NCBI GenBank assembly: GCA_034432155.1
Contig: DAOUCP010000044.1
Span: 1 to 40,788 of the forward strand
Source of the DNA: DAOUCP01 sp034432155
GTDB taxonomy: Bacteria > Chloroflexota > Anaerolineae > Epilineales > Epilineaceae
DNA: 40,788 bases
Direction: 5' to 3'
Shown piece by piece: positions 22,728-32,400 of the stretch; position 1 is the stretch's first letter, and every line of letters starts with the position of its first letter. The notes beneath the pieces are model-generated. The model saw only the letters and a program-made list of their open reading frames with translations. It had not been told where the DNA came from and did no database searches. A program made the position numbers and the translations under genes.

Positions 22728-24034
22728 TTCGACTCCATGAGGGCTCGCGCCTCAAGAATGGCCCGCTCGAGCTGCGGGTCACGTTCTGCCGCAACGTCGT
22801 CGCTCGTCAGGGGGACCGGAACGTCGGGTTCGACGCCCCGACGGTGGATCATTCGACCCCTGGGCGTGAGCCAGGCGGCAATCGTCACCCGGACCTGGGA
22901 ACGGTCGGCCAGGTCATGCACGTTCTGCACCGAGCCCTTGCCGAAGGTGGTAACACCGACCAGTGTGCCCCGCCTGTGATCTTGAATGGCGCCGGCGACA
23001 ATCTCGGCGGCCGAGGCCGAGCCGTGGTTCACGAGGACCACCAACGGCAAGTCAAGCGCCCGGCCGCCGCGCTTGGCGCGTTCGGCAATCCGTCGGCCCG
23101 ACTTGTCCTCCTGATAAGCGATCACCACGTTGTCCAGGAACTCACTGGCCACACCGATGGCCGTGTCCAGGAAACCGCCGGGGTTGTCCCGCAGGTCGAG
23201 AACGAGCGCCTTGGCGCCCTTCTGGCGCAGCTCGGCCACCGCGGAGCGCAGCTCGGCGGTCGTGTCGGCGGCGAACATGGTGAGCTCGATGTAGCCAACG
23301 TCTGGCGCCCCCAGGTCATCCAGAGTGCGAACCTGGTTGACCGATGGAATATCGATGCGATCGCGGACGACGGCGATCTCCAGGGGCGCAGCGTACCCGC
23401 GGCGCAAGATGGTGAGCCGTACCGTGGTACCCTTCGGGCCCCGGATGAGGAGGACGGCATCCTCCACGTCGAGGCCGGCAATGTCCCGATCGTCGACCTT
23501 CAGCACGATGTCACCGGCCATGATGCCAGCGCGCTCGGCTGGCTGGCCGCGCATCGGCGTCTGGATGACGAGCTGGCCCGCCTCGTTGGTCGCCACGTAG
23601 GCGCCGATGCCCTCGAAGGAGCTGTTGAGCTCCGGGCGTTGGACCTCGGTGACCACCGGATCGGTGAACACCGTGAACGGGTCGTCCAAGGCACGCAGCG
23701 AGCCGCGGATGACGCCGTACGTAAGGTCGGTGGGCTCGGGCAGACTGCCGTAAGCCTGGCTTTCGACCAGATCGTAGACCTCCCAGAAGAGCTGGAAGTC
23801 GTCGGAATCGTCGGGGACCGTGGGATCGGGCTGCGTCTTTCCGGCGGCGGAATCCTGCGGCGAGGCGCCATCGAGCCGGGCATGGACCCAATCGACGACC
23901 CTCAGGCCCCAGTCGCCTTGCGCCGCCAAGAGGTCCGGGGCGCGTCGTCCCGTGTCGAAGCCGGCAGTGAAGGCGACGGTGACGGCCATGACACCGACGA
24001 GGGTGACAGCCGTCCAGCGCAGGATTCTCGGCAT
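22724..24034 (-). CDS. S41 C-terminal processing peptidase (CtpA/Prc family), active
   Basis: 436 residues. An N-terminal signal/anchor (about 6-28, TAVTLVGVMAVTVAFTAGF) places it outside the cytoplasmic membrane. Then come the S41 N-domain (LFWEVYDLVESQAYG, LRALDDPFTVF), a PDZ domain with GIGAYV and PAERAGIMAGDIVLKVDD, and the protease core with IELTMFAADT, LVLDLRDNPGG, NHGSASAAEI (nucleophile Ser341) and TFGKGSVQ (base Lys366), with Asp352. Such enzymes cut proteins near their C-termini; E. coli Tsp degrades ssrA-tagged substrates in the periplasm. ATG 24034 begins the signal sequence; a TAGAAT box lies 14 bases before it. It heads a set with the dead paralogue and smpB through overlapping genes. 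Confidence 0.93.
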   Translation of the reverse strand: MPRILRWTAVTLVGVMAVTVAFTAGFDTGRRAPDLLAAQGDWGLRVVDWVHARLDGASPQDSAAGKTQPDPTVPDDSDDFQLFWEVYDLVESQAYGSLPEPTDLTYGVIRGSLRALDDPFTVFTDPVVTEVQRPELNSSFEGIGAYVATNEAGQLVIQTPMRGQPAERAGIMAGDIVLKVDDRDIAGLDVEDAVLLIRGPKGTTVRLTILRRGYAAPLEIAVVRDRIDIPSVNQVRTLDDLGAPDVGYIELTMFAADTTAELRSAVAELRQKGAKALVLDLRDNPGGFLDTAIGVASEFLDNVVIAYQEDKSGRRIAERAKRGGRALDLPLVVLVNHGSASAAEIVAGAIQDHRRGTLVGVTTFGKGSVQNVHDLADRSQVRVTIAAWLTPRGRMIHRRGVEPDVPVPLTSDDVAAERDPQLERAILEARALMESK

Positions 24035-24048
24035 GGTGCGTTGGCTCG

Positions 24049-24054
24049 ATTCTA
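24049..24054 (-). promoter_or_regulatory. Possible -10 box for the S41-smpB operon
   Basis: TAGAAT on the minus strand, 14 bases before the ATG, which would give a very short leader. No good -35 hexamer at 16-18 bases. Confidence 0.35.
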
Positions 24055-24117
24055 GCACCGGCGCCCGTCGGCTCCCAGCAGCCAACGACGGCCACCCCTT
24101 CTCGCGGCCGAAACCGT

Positions 24118-24123
24118 TATACT
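24118..24123 (+). promoter_or_regulatory. Possible -10 box for the GH-A-like gene
   Basis: TATACT, 20 bases before the ATG at 24144, inside the sequence AAACCGTTATACT. Nearly the same bases (AAAACCGTTATAAT) form the -10 region of the promoter at 26062-26090. The -35 region is poor. Confidence 0.4.
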
Positions 24124-24143
24124 AGCCCCCACGGAAGCTGAGA

Positions 24144-25460
24144 ATGCCCCCCCGCGTCGCGAACGGAATGCACATCTCGAACGAACGTCACTGGTTCGTC
24201 GAGGATCAGATCGCCGCTGCCAAAGCCACGGGCGCGGTCACCATCCTGCACCACCTGCTCGTACCGCGCGAACCCGTCGCCGACCAGTGGGGCGATCCGG
24301 AGAATGAGTACTGGTTCGTGAAGCTCCGGGACGGCTGGGAACCGCAGCGCATCCCGCCGGCGCCGGAGCGCCTGGTGCATGTGCGCCTTTACCACCCCAA
24401 TTGGATGGTACTCGACCCCAAGAAGTGGGCGGAGCATGCCGTTCGGCTGCTGGAACGAGTCGTGAGCGGCGGCAAGCTGTACAACCTATGGGAGGATCCT
24501 TACGTTTGCATCTCTCCAGCCAATGAACAAAACCTGCACAACGAATGCGGCGACAGCAATCCCTTGAACCAGTGGCAATACCGCACCCGTCGCCACTATG
24601 AGGCCATTGCCCGCTGGAACCTGACCTTCTGGAGGACGGTTGACCAGTTGATCGGCAAGCGGCGGGCCCTGGCATGCTGGTCGGCCTTTGCCCAAGGACA
24701 CGACCCGGACGAATCCGATGTACCCGACGGCGAATACCAGATTCCGGCCATCCGCGAAGCGATCGACTACTGCGACATTCTGGCCACCCATCCCTATGGC
24801 CACCTGAACTGGCCAGACGGGCAGAGTACCGTGCCCGGAGGGCAGGATCAGTATTGGCACATGCTGCGCGACTTTCGGCCCGAGGGCTATCGGGACGCGC
24901 GGGAGCCTGAGAAGCCTCACGACCCAGGCGGCAGCCTGGCGCAGTTTCCCGGCAAGCCGACGCTCTTTAGCGAGTGTGGCACCTTTAGCCATGCCGACCG
25001 CAGCCGAACGGCGACGACCCTGGCAGCCATGGAGCGGCTGCTAGCGCGCGCCGCAGCCTCGGCCCAGGTGATCGGCTGCACCTGGTTCATCGGCAACAGT
25101 GGTGATTTACATAATGACAACGCCATCGTCATCAACTCCGAGCTGCGTCGCAGCCTGGCGACCCTCCGCGAGTACGAGACGGCGGCGCGACTGCCCGCGG
25201 CCCGCGAGCGCGCCGCCGAGCCAGAGTGGCGGCCGGTGCTGAGCGCCGCCGTCCAGCCCACGGCGGTGGTGCAGCCGGGGCAAGGCTGGGCGCAATTCGC
25301 CGGCTACGCCGCCGGCCAACCAGATGCGCCCTACGCCGTCCGCATGCAGTGGGCCCGCGAGCTCGCAGCCTTCAATGGCACCTCCGTGGATCAGCCCCTC
25401 CGGGCCGGCAAGCCGTACGCCCTTCCTTGGTTCGACGTCGTCCCCAAGGCCTCAACGTGA
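24144..25460 (+). CDS. Clan GH-A-like glycoside hydrolase with LysM-like tail
   Basis: 438 residues. The pattern fits a TIM-barrel retaining glycosidase: an Asn-Glu pair in ISPANEQNLHNE (Glu128, expected acid/base) and a second Glu in PTLFSECGTFSH (Glu277, expected nucleophile), with HHLL and WFVEDQ strands before and TWFIGNSGDLHND after. No family could be assigned. Residues about 385-435 (VRMQWARELAAFNGT, then PLRAGKPYALPW) resemble a degenerate LysM, a peptidoglycan- or chitin-binding module. No signal peptide is seen, which is odd for an enzyme with such a tail. ATG 24144 has GGAAG seven bases upstream; ATG 24168 is an alternative. A phage- or host-derived wall-active protein is one possibility. 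Converges on the membrane-protein gene with 79 bases between. Confidence 0.65.
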   Translation: MPPRVANGMHISNERHWFVEDQIAAAKATGAVTILHHLLVPREPVADQWGDPENEYWFVKLRDGWEPQRIPPAPERLVHVRLYHPNWMVLDPKKWAEHAVRLLERVVSGGKLYNLWEDPYVCISPANEQNLHNECGDSNPLNQWQYRTRRHYEAIARWNLTFWRTVDQLIGKRRALACWSAFAQGHDPDESDVPDGEYQIPAIREAIDYCDILATHPYGHLNWPDGQSTVPGGQDQYWHMLRDFRPEGYRDAREPEKPHDPGGSLAQFPGKPTLFSECGTFSHADRSRTATTLAAMERLLARAAASAQVIGCTWFIGNSGDLHNDNAIVINSELRRSLATLREYETAARLPAARERAAEPEWRPVLSAAVQPTAVVQPGQGWAQFAGYAAGQPDAPYAVRMQWARELAAFNGTSVDQPLRAGKPYALPWFDVVPKAST

Positions 25461-25539
25461 CATAATATCCCTAGTGCGACGTTCTCCGGCCGACGAAACC
25501 GGCCCCCGGCCCCTCGAGAGCGCGTTGCGCGGCAGCGAC

Positions 25540-25917
25540 TCAGAACACGAGAACCCGCAGCCAGGTGACGAACCAACCGATGGCCGCCAGGATGATGGCT
25601 GCGCCGACGGCTGCCGGGTAGCTCGCGATGCGGAAGCCAGGCGTGATCCGTGCCGCGAGCCACAGGACGAAGGCGTTGATCAGCATGGCCAGGATAAAGC
25701 CGACGAGTCCGCGGGCAGGGGTGGCGACGCCAAGGAAGCCGAGCACGTGGCCTACCGCGGCACTGAGGATGGCAATCACCGCCGCGGCGATGAGGGCATA
25801 GCCGAAGCTGCGCACCCGAAGCCCAATCTTGAGACGATCCACGATCATGAGCACGAGAGCGTTGACGATCCAGATGACCAAGAGAGCGAAGCCGCTCGCG
25901 GTATCGTAGGTGAGCAT
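25540..25917 (-). CDS. Phage-holin-like small integral membrane protein
   Basis: 125 residues with about four hydrophobic segments (roughly 8-25, 38-60, 68-88, 99-121). It resembles the four-helix membrane proteins annotated as phage holin family 4-2, which are common on bacterial chromosomes and not proven holins. Start ATG 25917 has GCAGGAG at good spacing; the frame runs 21 codons further upstream without signal. It stands alone, convergent with the GH-A-like gene and divergent from the Thr/Pro gene. Function unknown. Confidence 0.75.
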   Translation of the reverse strand: MLTYDTASGFALLVIWIVNALVLMIVDRLKIGLRVRSFGYALIAAAVIAILSAAVGHVLGFLGVATPARGLVGFILAMLINAFVLWLAARITPGFRIASYPAAVGAAIILAAIGWFVTWLRVLVF

Positions 25918-26061
25918 GGCTGACTCCTGCGTGGCAAACGGTGGGTCACGGAAGGTACGCGGGATGTCAGAGCTCGTCAAGTTTGTGCGCCCTGCCCTTG
26001 CCCAGGGTTGGGAGGGTGGTCCGTGGGCGACCGCAAGATGCGGCCCTCAGCTTTCGTTTGG

Positions 26062-26090
26062 TTGACATAGGCCGACAAAACCGTTATAAT
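26062..26090 (+). promoter_or_regulatory. Consensus sigma-70-type promoter
   Basis: TTGACA (26062-26067), 17-base spacer, TATAAT (26085-26090): both hexamers are perfect, in a short AT-rich patch of a GC-rich genome. Transcription would begin near 26097, about 80 bases before the ATG at 26178. Confidence 0.85.
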
Positions 26091-26177
26091 GTATTTCTAA
26101 CCGGCCCTGCCGACGTCCGTCCTCTGGCACGCCACCGAGGCGCGATGTCATGGGCAGTGGCCGAAAGGAAATAAGCC

Positions 26178-27870
26178 ATGCGATCTCAGGCCGATCGAGC
26201 GGCAGGTCTCGCCCTGGTGACCCTTTTCGTGTTGGCTGGCTGGGGACTTCTGCCGGCACGAGCACAGGTGCGCAGTCGATCGCCGGGCGTGCCCATCGCC
26301 CAGGCGGCGACGCCGACCCGCACACCGACCCGCACCGCGACGGCCAGCGCGACCTCGACGAACACCCGGACGGCGACGCCGACGGTCACCATGACGTCAG
26401 GCCCACCGCTGTGCGTGGCCGTGAAGGCGCTGGTCACGCCCCCGATCCCCCGGCTCCCTTCCCTACGTCATCGTCTACTACTCGTATGGGGCGCCCTATG
26501 GCCTCGGTCTGACGGGGCCCGACGGCTGGTTCGTGACACCGGGTCTGCCAGGTTGGCTGACGACCGTTTATGTCGAGTTGTTCCCTCCGGGGGGTTACCA
26601 GCCCGATACGGTGCTCCTGACCCTGCAGCCTGCGGTCAACTGCCAGAGCGGCGTCAAGGGCGTGAATTGGGACGAGGTCGTGTTCACCGCTCCCACGCCA
26701 ACGCCGACGCGTACAGCTACCTCGACCGCGACGTCAACGTCGACGGCCACGGCCACCTCGACCAGCACGTCGACGGCGACCCGGACACCGACCGACACAG
26801 CAACGCCGACCGCTACGGCGACGTCGACGGCGACCTCGACTCCAACCCGGACGCCCACCGCAACGCCAACGACCACGTCGACGGCCACATGGACGCCGAC
26901 GCCCACCAGCACCCCCACCGTAACGCGCACGCCGACGCCGACCGACACGCCGACGATCACCCTTACGCCCACCATCACCGACACGCCGACCATCACCCCG
27001 ACGCCGACGCAGACCTTCACGCCCTCCTTGACGCCGACGGTGACGCAGACCTTCACCCCTTCCTTGACACCGACGGTCACGCAGACGACCACGCCTTCGT
27101 TGACGCCGACGGTCACGCGGACGACCACGCCAACGAGCACGCCAACGGTGACTCACACCTTCACGCCATCGGCCACGGCTACGGACACGTCGACCTCCAC
27201 CATGACGCTGACGCCCACCGCCACTTCGACAGCCACCCTCACGCCCACGCCGACGGCTAGCCCAACCAACACGGCGACGGCAACGATCACACGTACGCCG
27301 ACCCAGACGCACACCCCGACCGCCAGCGCTACCGCCACGGCGACGCCCACGCACACCAGCACGCCGACCATCACGCGCACGCCGACGGTCACGCAAACGC
27401 CTACGCCCACCGAGACTGCCACGGACACGCCGACAGCCACGATCTCGCCGACGGTCACCGAGACACCGACGATCACGCTTACGCCGACGGAGACGCAGAC
27501 GCCGACGGTCAGTCCGACGCCGACGATGACACGCACGCCCACCGCCACGCGGACCGTCACCCTCACGCCGACGATCACCCGCACACCGACGATTACACGG
27601 ACGCCCACCGTGACGCGATCGCCGACCCCCAGCCCGACGTACGAACCGCCCACCTGCGTTTGCCGCACTGTGGTCAAGCGGGTGCCGCGGGTGGTGATCC
27701 TGGACGCGCTGGCGAATCCGTTCCGCTACTACGGCTGGTTGATGCCGCTCGATCCCGGCAAGCCGGTCAGCCCCATGAACCCCCTGCGGGACTGCCTGGA
27801 TCTAGGGAATCCGTCGGTGCCCTTCCATCCGCTGTACAACAGCGTGCAGTGGCGCGTGGGCTGTCACTGA
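26178..27870 (+). pseudogene. Secreted Thr/Pro-repeat protein, interrupted by a frameshift
   Basis: Translation starts at ATG 26178 (AAAGGA upstream) with a clear signal peptide ending PARAQ at about residue 30, then a short Thr-rich stretch and SGPPLCVAVKALV. The frame must then move forward by one base between about 26430 and 26466, most simply in one of the two C5 runs of CCCCCGATCCCCC, to continue as YVIVYYSYGAPYGLGLTGPD, a small beta-rich domain to about 26690, about 315 residues of Thr/Pro/Ser stalk, and a Cys-bearing C-terminal domain (PPTCVCRTVVKRVPRVVILD to WRVGCH). The joined product is about 563 residues. Left in the first frame, translation turns into low-quality His/Asp-rich sequence up to 27260. 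The second frame alone is open from about 26430 (a GTG at 26533) to TGA 27870. A base-calling error in the homopolymer, a genuine mutation, or a switching tract would all look alike. The consensus promoter argues for a live gene. Confidence 0.7.
26690..27640. repeat. Thr/Pro codon repeat array
   Basis: About 950 bases dominated by ACG-CCG-ACG-type codons. Near-identical units, for example the CTT(C)ACGCC-CTTGACGCCGACGGT unit, recur at about 27020, 27053, 27086 and 27119, with a spacing of 33 bases. It encodes the stalk of the surrounding gene. Because ACG/CCG is low in stops on the other strand, long Val/Gly frames appear there by composition alone. Confidence 0.85.
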
Positions 27871-27912
27871 TTGCGCCCCTGTTGCTCCAAGAGGAAGCGC
27901 CTGACAAGAGCT

Positions 27913-27932
27913 GCCGGGCGGTGACGCCCGGC
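27913..27932 (+). terminator. Hairpin after the Thr/Pro gene
   Basis: GCCGGGC (27913-27919), loop GGTGAC, GCCCGGC (27926-27932): a 7-bp GC stem 43 bases after the stop, without T-tract. Confidence 0.5.
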
Positions 27933-27998
27933 CCGTGGCGCGTGGAGCGTTCTGGCGGCGGCGAGCTGGGGTCAGCCGTGTAGACTCGCGCAGCTCTT

Positions 27999-28026
27999 CC
28001 CCACGGCTACCCCTAGGCCCGTGGGG
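27999..28026 (-). terminator. Hairpin after the TolB-like propeller gene
   Basis: CCCCACGG (27999-28006) with CCGTGGGG (28019-28026), a 12-base loop and an 8-bp perfect stem, 28 bases beyond the minus-strand stop at 28054. No T-tract. Confidence 0.5.
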
Positions 28027-28053
28027 ACCGGCGGACTTCCCTCGGGTGGAGGG

Positions 28054-29367
28054 TTAGTCCTTACGGGCGATGGGCAGGTACAGCCACACCCAGCCGACCG
28101 TCGTCGGCGTGGGCGTCGTCACCGTCGGTGGCGGCGAGGCAGTGGCCGTCGTGGTGGCCGTGGCGGTCGATGTGGCCGCGGTGGTCGCTTCCGCGGTTGG
28201 CGTGGCTGGTTCCGTCGCCTCCTCAGTGGCCGTCGCCTGGGCAGTGGCTTCCGTCGTGGCGGACGGTGTGGGCGACGGGCCCCACCAGTCACCGGCCGCT
28301 CCCCAGCGGTAACTCATCGGTGCCGCGTCTGCACCGCCTGCAGCGCCGCGCAGGCGCCACAGTCCCCGACGTTGGAAGTCGTAGAGATACAGGCCGAGGT
28401 TCTGTGCCTCCTGCAGCGGCGCCCCGCCGGCACGTCGCGAGGCCACGGTGAGACGTGGGCCGTCGCCGGCCGTGTTGTAGAACAGAAGGTACTGACCGTC
28501 GGGCGACCAGGCGATAGGGCCGCCAGCGATCCTGGCAAGCGGAGTCACCTCCCCGCTGGCCAGATCGAGCACGCTTAGCGTGCCTAGACCCAGCGCGCTC
28601 CCGGCCACAAACGCAATGCGCTGCCCGTTGGGCGACCACCGCGGATTGGTGGCGCTGCCTGTCGGCGGTTCGTACAGAAGGCGGTCGTTCCCGCCCTGGA
28701 TGTCGATGAGCCGCAAGCTCCACTCAAAACGATCGTGGACGCTTGTCGGTGCCCGCCGCGACTGGTACACGATCGTTTGTCCGTCCGGCGAGACGTCCGG
28801 AGCCCGTTCGTCGAGATCGTCCGTGGCGAGGAGTGTCATCCCGGAGCCATCGCGACAAGCACGCTTGAGGTCCAGGGTGCTGTCGCCACTTCCCCCGTGT
28901 GCGCCTGCATACACCAGGCACTGGCCGTCGCGATGCCAAGCCGGGTCCCCGCCCTGTTCGCCGTCGGCTCGCACCACCGGCGTCGGGGTACCACCGGTTT
29001 GGGGAACGATCCAGATCGAGGCCAAGCCGTCGCGATCTAGGGTGAAGAAGCTCACCTCCTCACCGTCCGGGGACCAGCGCGGCTGATCCTCTCCTACTGC
29101 CGAGCCGTAAACCGTCGAGTCCACTGTGTTCGTGAGCTGGCGTTCGTTCTCGCCATTGGCGTCCGCCACGAAGACATCGATGGCGAAGGCCGACGTGCTG
29201 TCACCGGCGCGGGTGTACACGATACGGCCGGGCATGGGGTCCGCGAACGGGATCTCTTGGCTCGTGGCCGCCACAACGCCAATCGTCGTCATCGCCAGCA
29301 CGGCCGCTGGCAAGATGTGCCGCCAGCGAGCGGCGGGCAGCTCCAAGTGCCTTGGGCGATCGTCCAT
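28054..29367 (-). CDS. Exported TolB-like (PD40) beta-propeller protein
   Basis: 437 residues. A hydrophobic segment at about 17-36 (ILPAAVLAMTTIGVVAA) is a signal or anchor. Residues about 48-365 form a propeller with the PD40/TolB repeat pattern (GRIVYTR, RQLTNT, PRWSPDGEEVSFF, PDVSPDGQTIVYQSR, PRWSPNGQRIAFVAG, IAWSPDGQYLLFYN). These domains are usually protein-binding. A Thr/Ala/Glu stalk follows (TEATAQATATEEATEP and on) and the protein ends WVWLYLPIARKD, a Leu-Pro tail like those of its neighbours. Start ATG 29367 has GAAGGAG nine bases before it; the frame is open 31 codons further without signal. There is no Pal or TolA context, so a role in a Tol system is unlikely. It lies 93 bases after the giant gene on the same strand. 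Confidence 0.85.
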   Translation of the reverse strand: MDDRPRHLELPAARWRHILPAAVLAMTTIGVVAATSQEIPFADPMPGRIVYTRAGDSTSAFAIDVFVADANGENERQLTNTVDSTVYGSAVGEDQPRWSPDGEEVSFFTLDRDGLASIWIVPQTGGTPTPVVRADGEQGGDPAWHRDGQCLVYAGAHGGSGDSTLDLKRACRDGSGMTLLATDDLDERAPDVSPDGQTIVYQSRRAPTSVHDRFEWSLRLIDIQGGNDRLLYEPPTGSATNPRWSPNGQRIAFVAGSALGLGTLSVLDLASGEVTPLARIAGGPIAWSPDGQYLLFYNTAGDGPRLTVASRRAGGAPLQEAQNLGLYLYDFQRRGLWRLRGAAGGADAAPMSYRWGAAGDWWGPSPTPSATTEATAQATATEEATEPATPTAEATTAATSTATATTTATASPPPTVTTPTPTTVGWVWLYLPIARKD

Positions 29368-29413
29368 CGCCTCATGCTCCTTCCCCGCCGGCGAATCGAG
29401 GGCCGGTGGACCG

Positions 29414-29419
29414 ATTGTA
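29414..29419 (-). promoter_or_regulatory. Possible -10 box for the TolB-like gene
   Basis: TACAAT on the minus strand, about 47 bases before the ATG at 29367. The -35 region is weak. Confidence 0.3.
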
Positions 29420-29460
29420 CCACAGCCCGGCGGATCGACCGGCCGGCGAGTCGCCGCCAA

Positions 29461-32400
29461 CTACGGCCACTGTGGCCGGCACGGGATTTCGTACGCGATC
29501 TGGCGGTAGATGGCCGCCAGCTCAGCGGCATCGGGCGCCACGAAGCACCACTCTGGCCGACTGGCGATCGACGCCAGCAGGGGCTGGTCCACGTCGTCAC
29601 CCAAGCCGATGGTGAAGACCAGAAGCCCGGCGTCGCGACACAGCTGGCCGGCGCGCCGCACTTCTTCAGACGTGGTGCCCGTGGGCCGGCCATCGGTGAG
29701 CAGAATGAGCACTGGGTTGTTGGCCGGCCGGCGGCTGGGACCCGTCAGCTCGCCTCGGCCGGCGTCGAGCGCCAGATCGAGGCGGGTGCCAGCGGCCACG
29801 GTCAGTCGGTCCAGCCCTTCGCCTACGGCCGCGAGGTCCTCGGTTAGCGGCACCAGGACGGTTGCCGTGGTATTGAACTGGATCACGGCTGCCTGATCGC
29901 GCCCAGGCCGCACGAGGCTTAGGAAGAGCCGCGCTGCCTCCCGCGCGGCGTCCAGCTTGCTGCCGCCTCCGGCCGTGGCTTCCGTCATGCTCACCGAGGT
30001 ATCGATCGCCAAGGCCACGTCCGCGTTGCGGCTATCGGGCAGGCACGGTTCGGTCCGCAGGGCAACCGGCAGGAAGAGAGGCACCGCCGGTGGCAACGGC
30101 TCCGCCGTGGGCGTCGCAGTCGGCGATGGGCTGGGCGTCGGTGTGATGGTCGGTCGCTCGCCGTAGACACGGATCTTGGGGATGGGCAGCACCAGGCGGT
30201 GTGTGCCGGCCCAGCCGTCCACCAAATCGGCCACCGCCTCGCGGTTGGTCGGCCACAGGCCCTCCGCCTGGGGTCGGATGGTGAGGCGGAAGTGGGCCAC
30301 TTCACCCAAGGGAATCGAAGCCACGTCCCACGTCAGGGTGCGGCTGGCGGCATCCCACCTGGCCGCTGGTTGCGCGCTGCCCAGCACGTAGTCGATGTTG
30401 CTTGGCAGGCTGTCCCGCAGCGTCCCAGAGCGGACGAGCGCGTCGGGCCAGCGGCGCGACAGGGCCCGCCGGATCGCCGGTCGACCGGTACCTTGGCCGC
30501 GCGGCTCGACCGTCACATCGCTGTGCACCTCGCTCGTGGCGGCGAAACTTGGCCCGTTCACGGCGACGATGTGCACGCCCTCGGCGTGGAGGGACCGGGC
30601 CAGACGCGAGATGCTCTCGTTGCTCCAAGGGCAGGACCCGGGCGGTGGCTCGCGGCCGGGGTCGATCAGCACCACTACCTTGCGCCGCGCCGAGGGCGAG
30701 GCCTGGAACACATCCCGAGCGGCCCGCAGGGCGGCCTCGTTGTTGCTGCCACAAGGGCCGACGCGCACACTGGTGAGATCGAAGAAGGCGCGGATGATCT
30801 CACTGCGGGCGGTGGTCAAGCCCTGCTCGACCTTGGCGCCCGTGCCAAAGGAGACGATACCCACGCGGTGCACGTCCAGGTCGACGATGGCGAACACCTG
30901 GCGGGCCACGCGCAAGTTCACCGTCTCGGAGCCCATCGCAGCATTGACGGCGATGACGATGTCCGCCCCTTCCTCCACAAAGCCGCAGCTGCCAAACAGA
31001 GCGAACTCCAGGCGAGCGGTGTCGCCGAGCAGGATCTCCTGGGGCGCCACCCACTTGTCGCCCGCCAGGCTGCAGTGCGCACCCTGCAGGGCCTCGTCTT
31101 CGGTCCCTTGCGGCTCGAAGACGAGCACGGTGTCATACAGGTTGTCGATGGTGTAGACCCGGCCCCAGGCGTCGACAGCCAGGTCCGCGGCTGCTGTGTG
31201 GGGAGCAATGGCGTTGGGCAAGGCCACGAAGCGGGATAGGACGGCGCCGTCGGCGGCCATGCGCACGACATGACCGTAGTTCGTGAGGACAAACACTTCG
31301 CCATTCGGGCCGGCCGCCACTTTCCAAGCGTCTTTGGGCGTCTCGAAGCTGACCAGCTTCTGCCCGTCGCCGGCGATCACCTGTACGCGATCGTTGAGGA
31401 TATCGAGCACGGCAATCCGACCGTCAGGACCGGCATCGACATCCGTCCACAAGGCCTGGCGCTCGGTACCGACGAGGGCCACCTCGGTTCGCCGACCGCG
31501 GCCTTCCACCGGAAACAAGAGAAGTCGTGCCGGCATGGCCATGTCCGACGGACTGTCGGCCCAAAGCTGAAGCAGCACGTACTGCCGCCGCACGGCGTCA
31601 AAGGCGGCGGCGTAGTTGTAATCCGACGCGCCGCGGGCCTGGTTTAGGTTCACCAAGGTGGTGGTCCAGATGGGTTCGAAGTACATGCCCCAGCTGCAGA
31701 CACCGGCGCGGCAGTAACGCCGACGGACGGACTGGCCGTAGGCCAGCACTTCGAAGGCGGTACCGCGTCCCATGGTGAGCTCGCCCACACCCATCAACCG
31801 GCCGGGCTCGCCTGTGGATACGAGCAGCCGAGGATCGAGGACGAGCGAATAGCTGCGGCTGGGGTAGGTTCGCACGCCCAGAGTTTCGAGCACGCGACCG
31901 TCCGGCGACCAGCGGCGCACGAAGGGCGGGCTCGAGGCGTCGGCGGGATTCTCGGCTTGGCCATCCACCACGAAGAGTTCCCCACTCGCCAGGGCGTCGA
32001 TGCGGTTCGGATCCAGAAGCGCCGTTTCGGCCGCCGTGCCGGCGCGGAACCAGCGGCCGAGCCAGTAGCCGCGGACAATGTCGAAGCCCTCATCCACATA
32101 GGCCACCACGGCCGGGTGCGTCTCGTTGTACGGGTTCGTGCGGTCACTGTCGTAGATCGCCAGGGCAAAGAACTGCCCCGCGGCATTGCCCACGGTACGC
32201 AGGCCAACGCCATAGAGGTCGCTGCCGCGATGGTTGGCCGGCAGACCATCGAAGAAGTCGCCGTCCTTCAGCACGCAGGCGCCAGCCAGGAGAAGTCCAT
32301 CGGTGATGGCCTGCAACCGTTGCCCGGTACAGCCCAGGCGGGCGAATTGCGGGGCTGCGAGATCGATGGTTCGTTTGCGCACCCAGCTGCCCGCCGGGCT

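Noticed and set aside
26595..27677. Long Val/Gly-rich open frames antisense to the Thr/Pro repeat
   Set aside because: ACG/CCG/ACC codons read backwards give Val, Gly and Arg codons with almost no stops, so these frames follow from composition. They have no homology or start signals.
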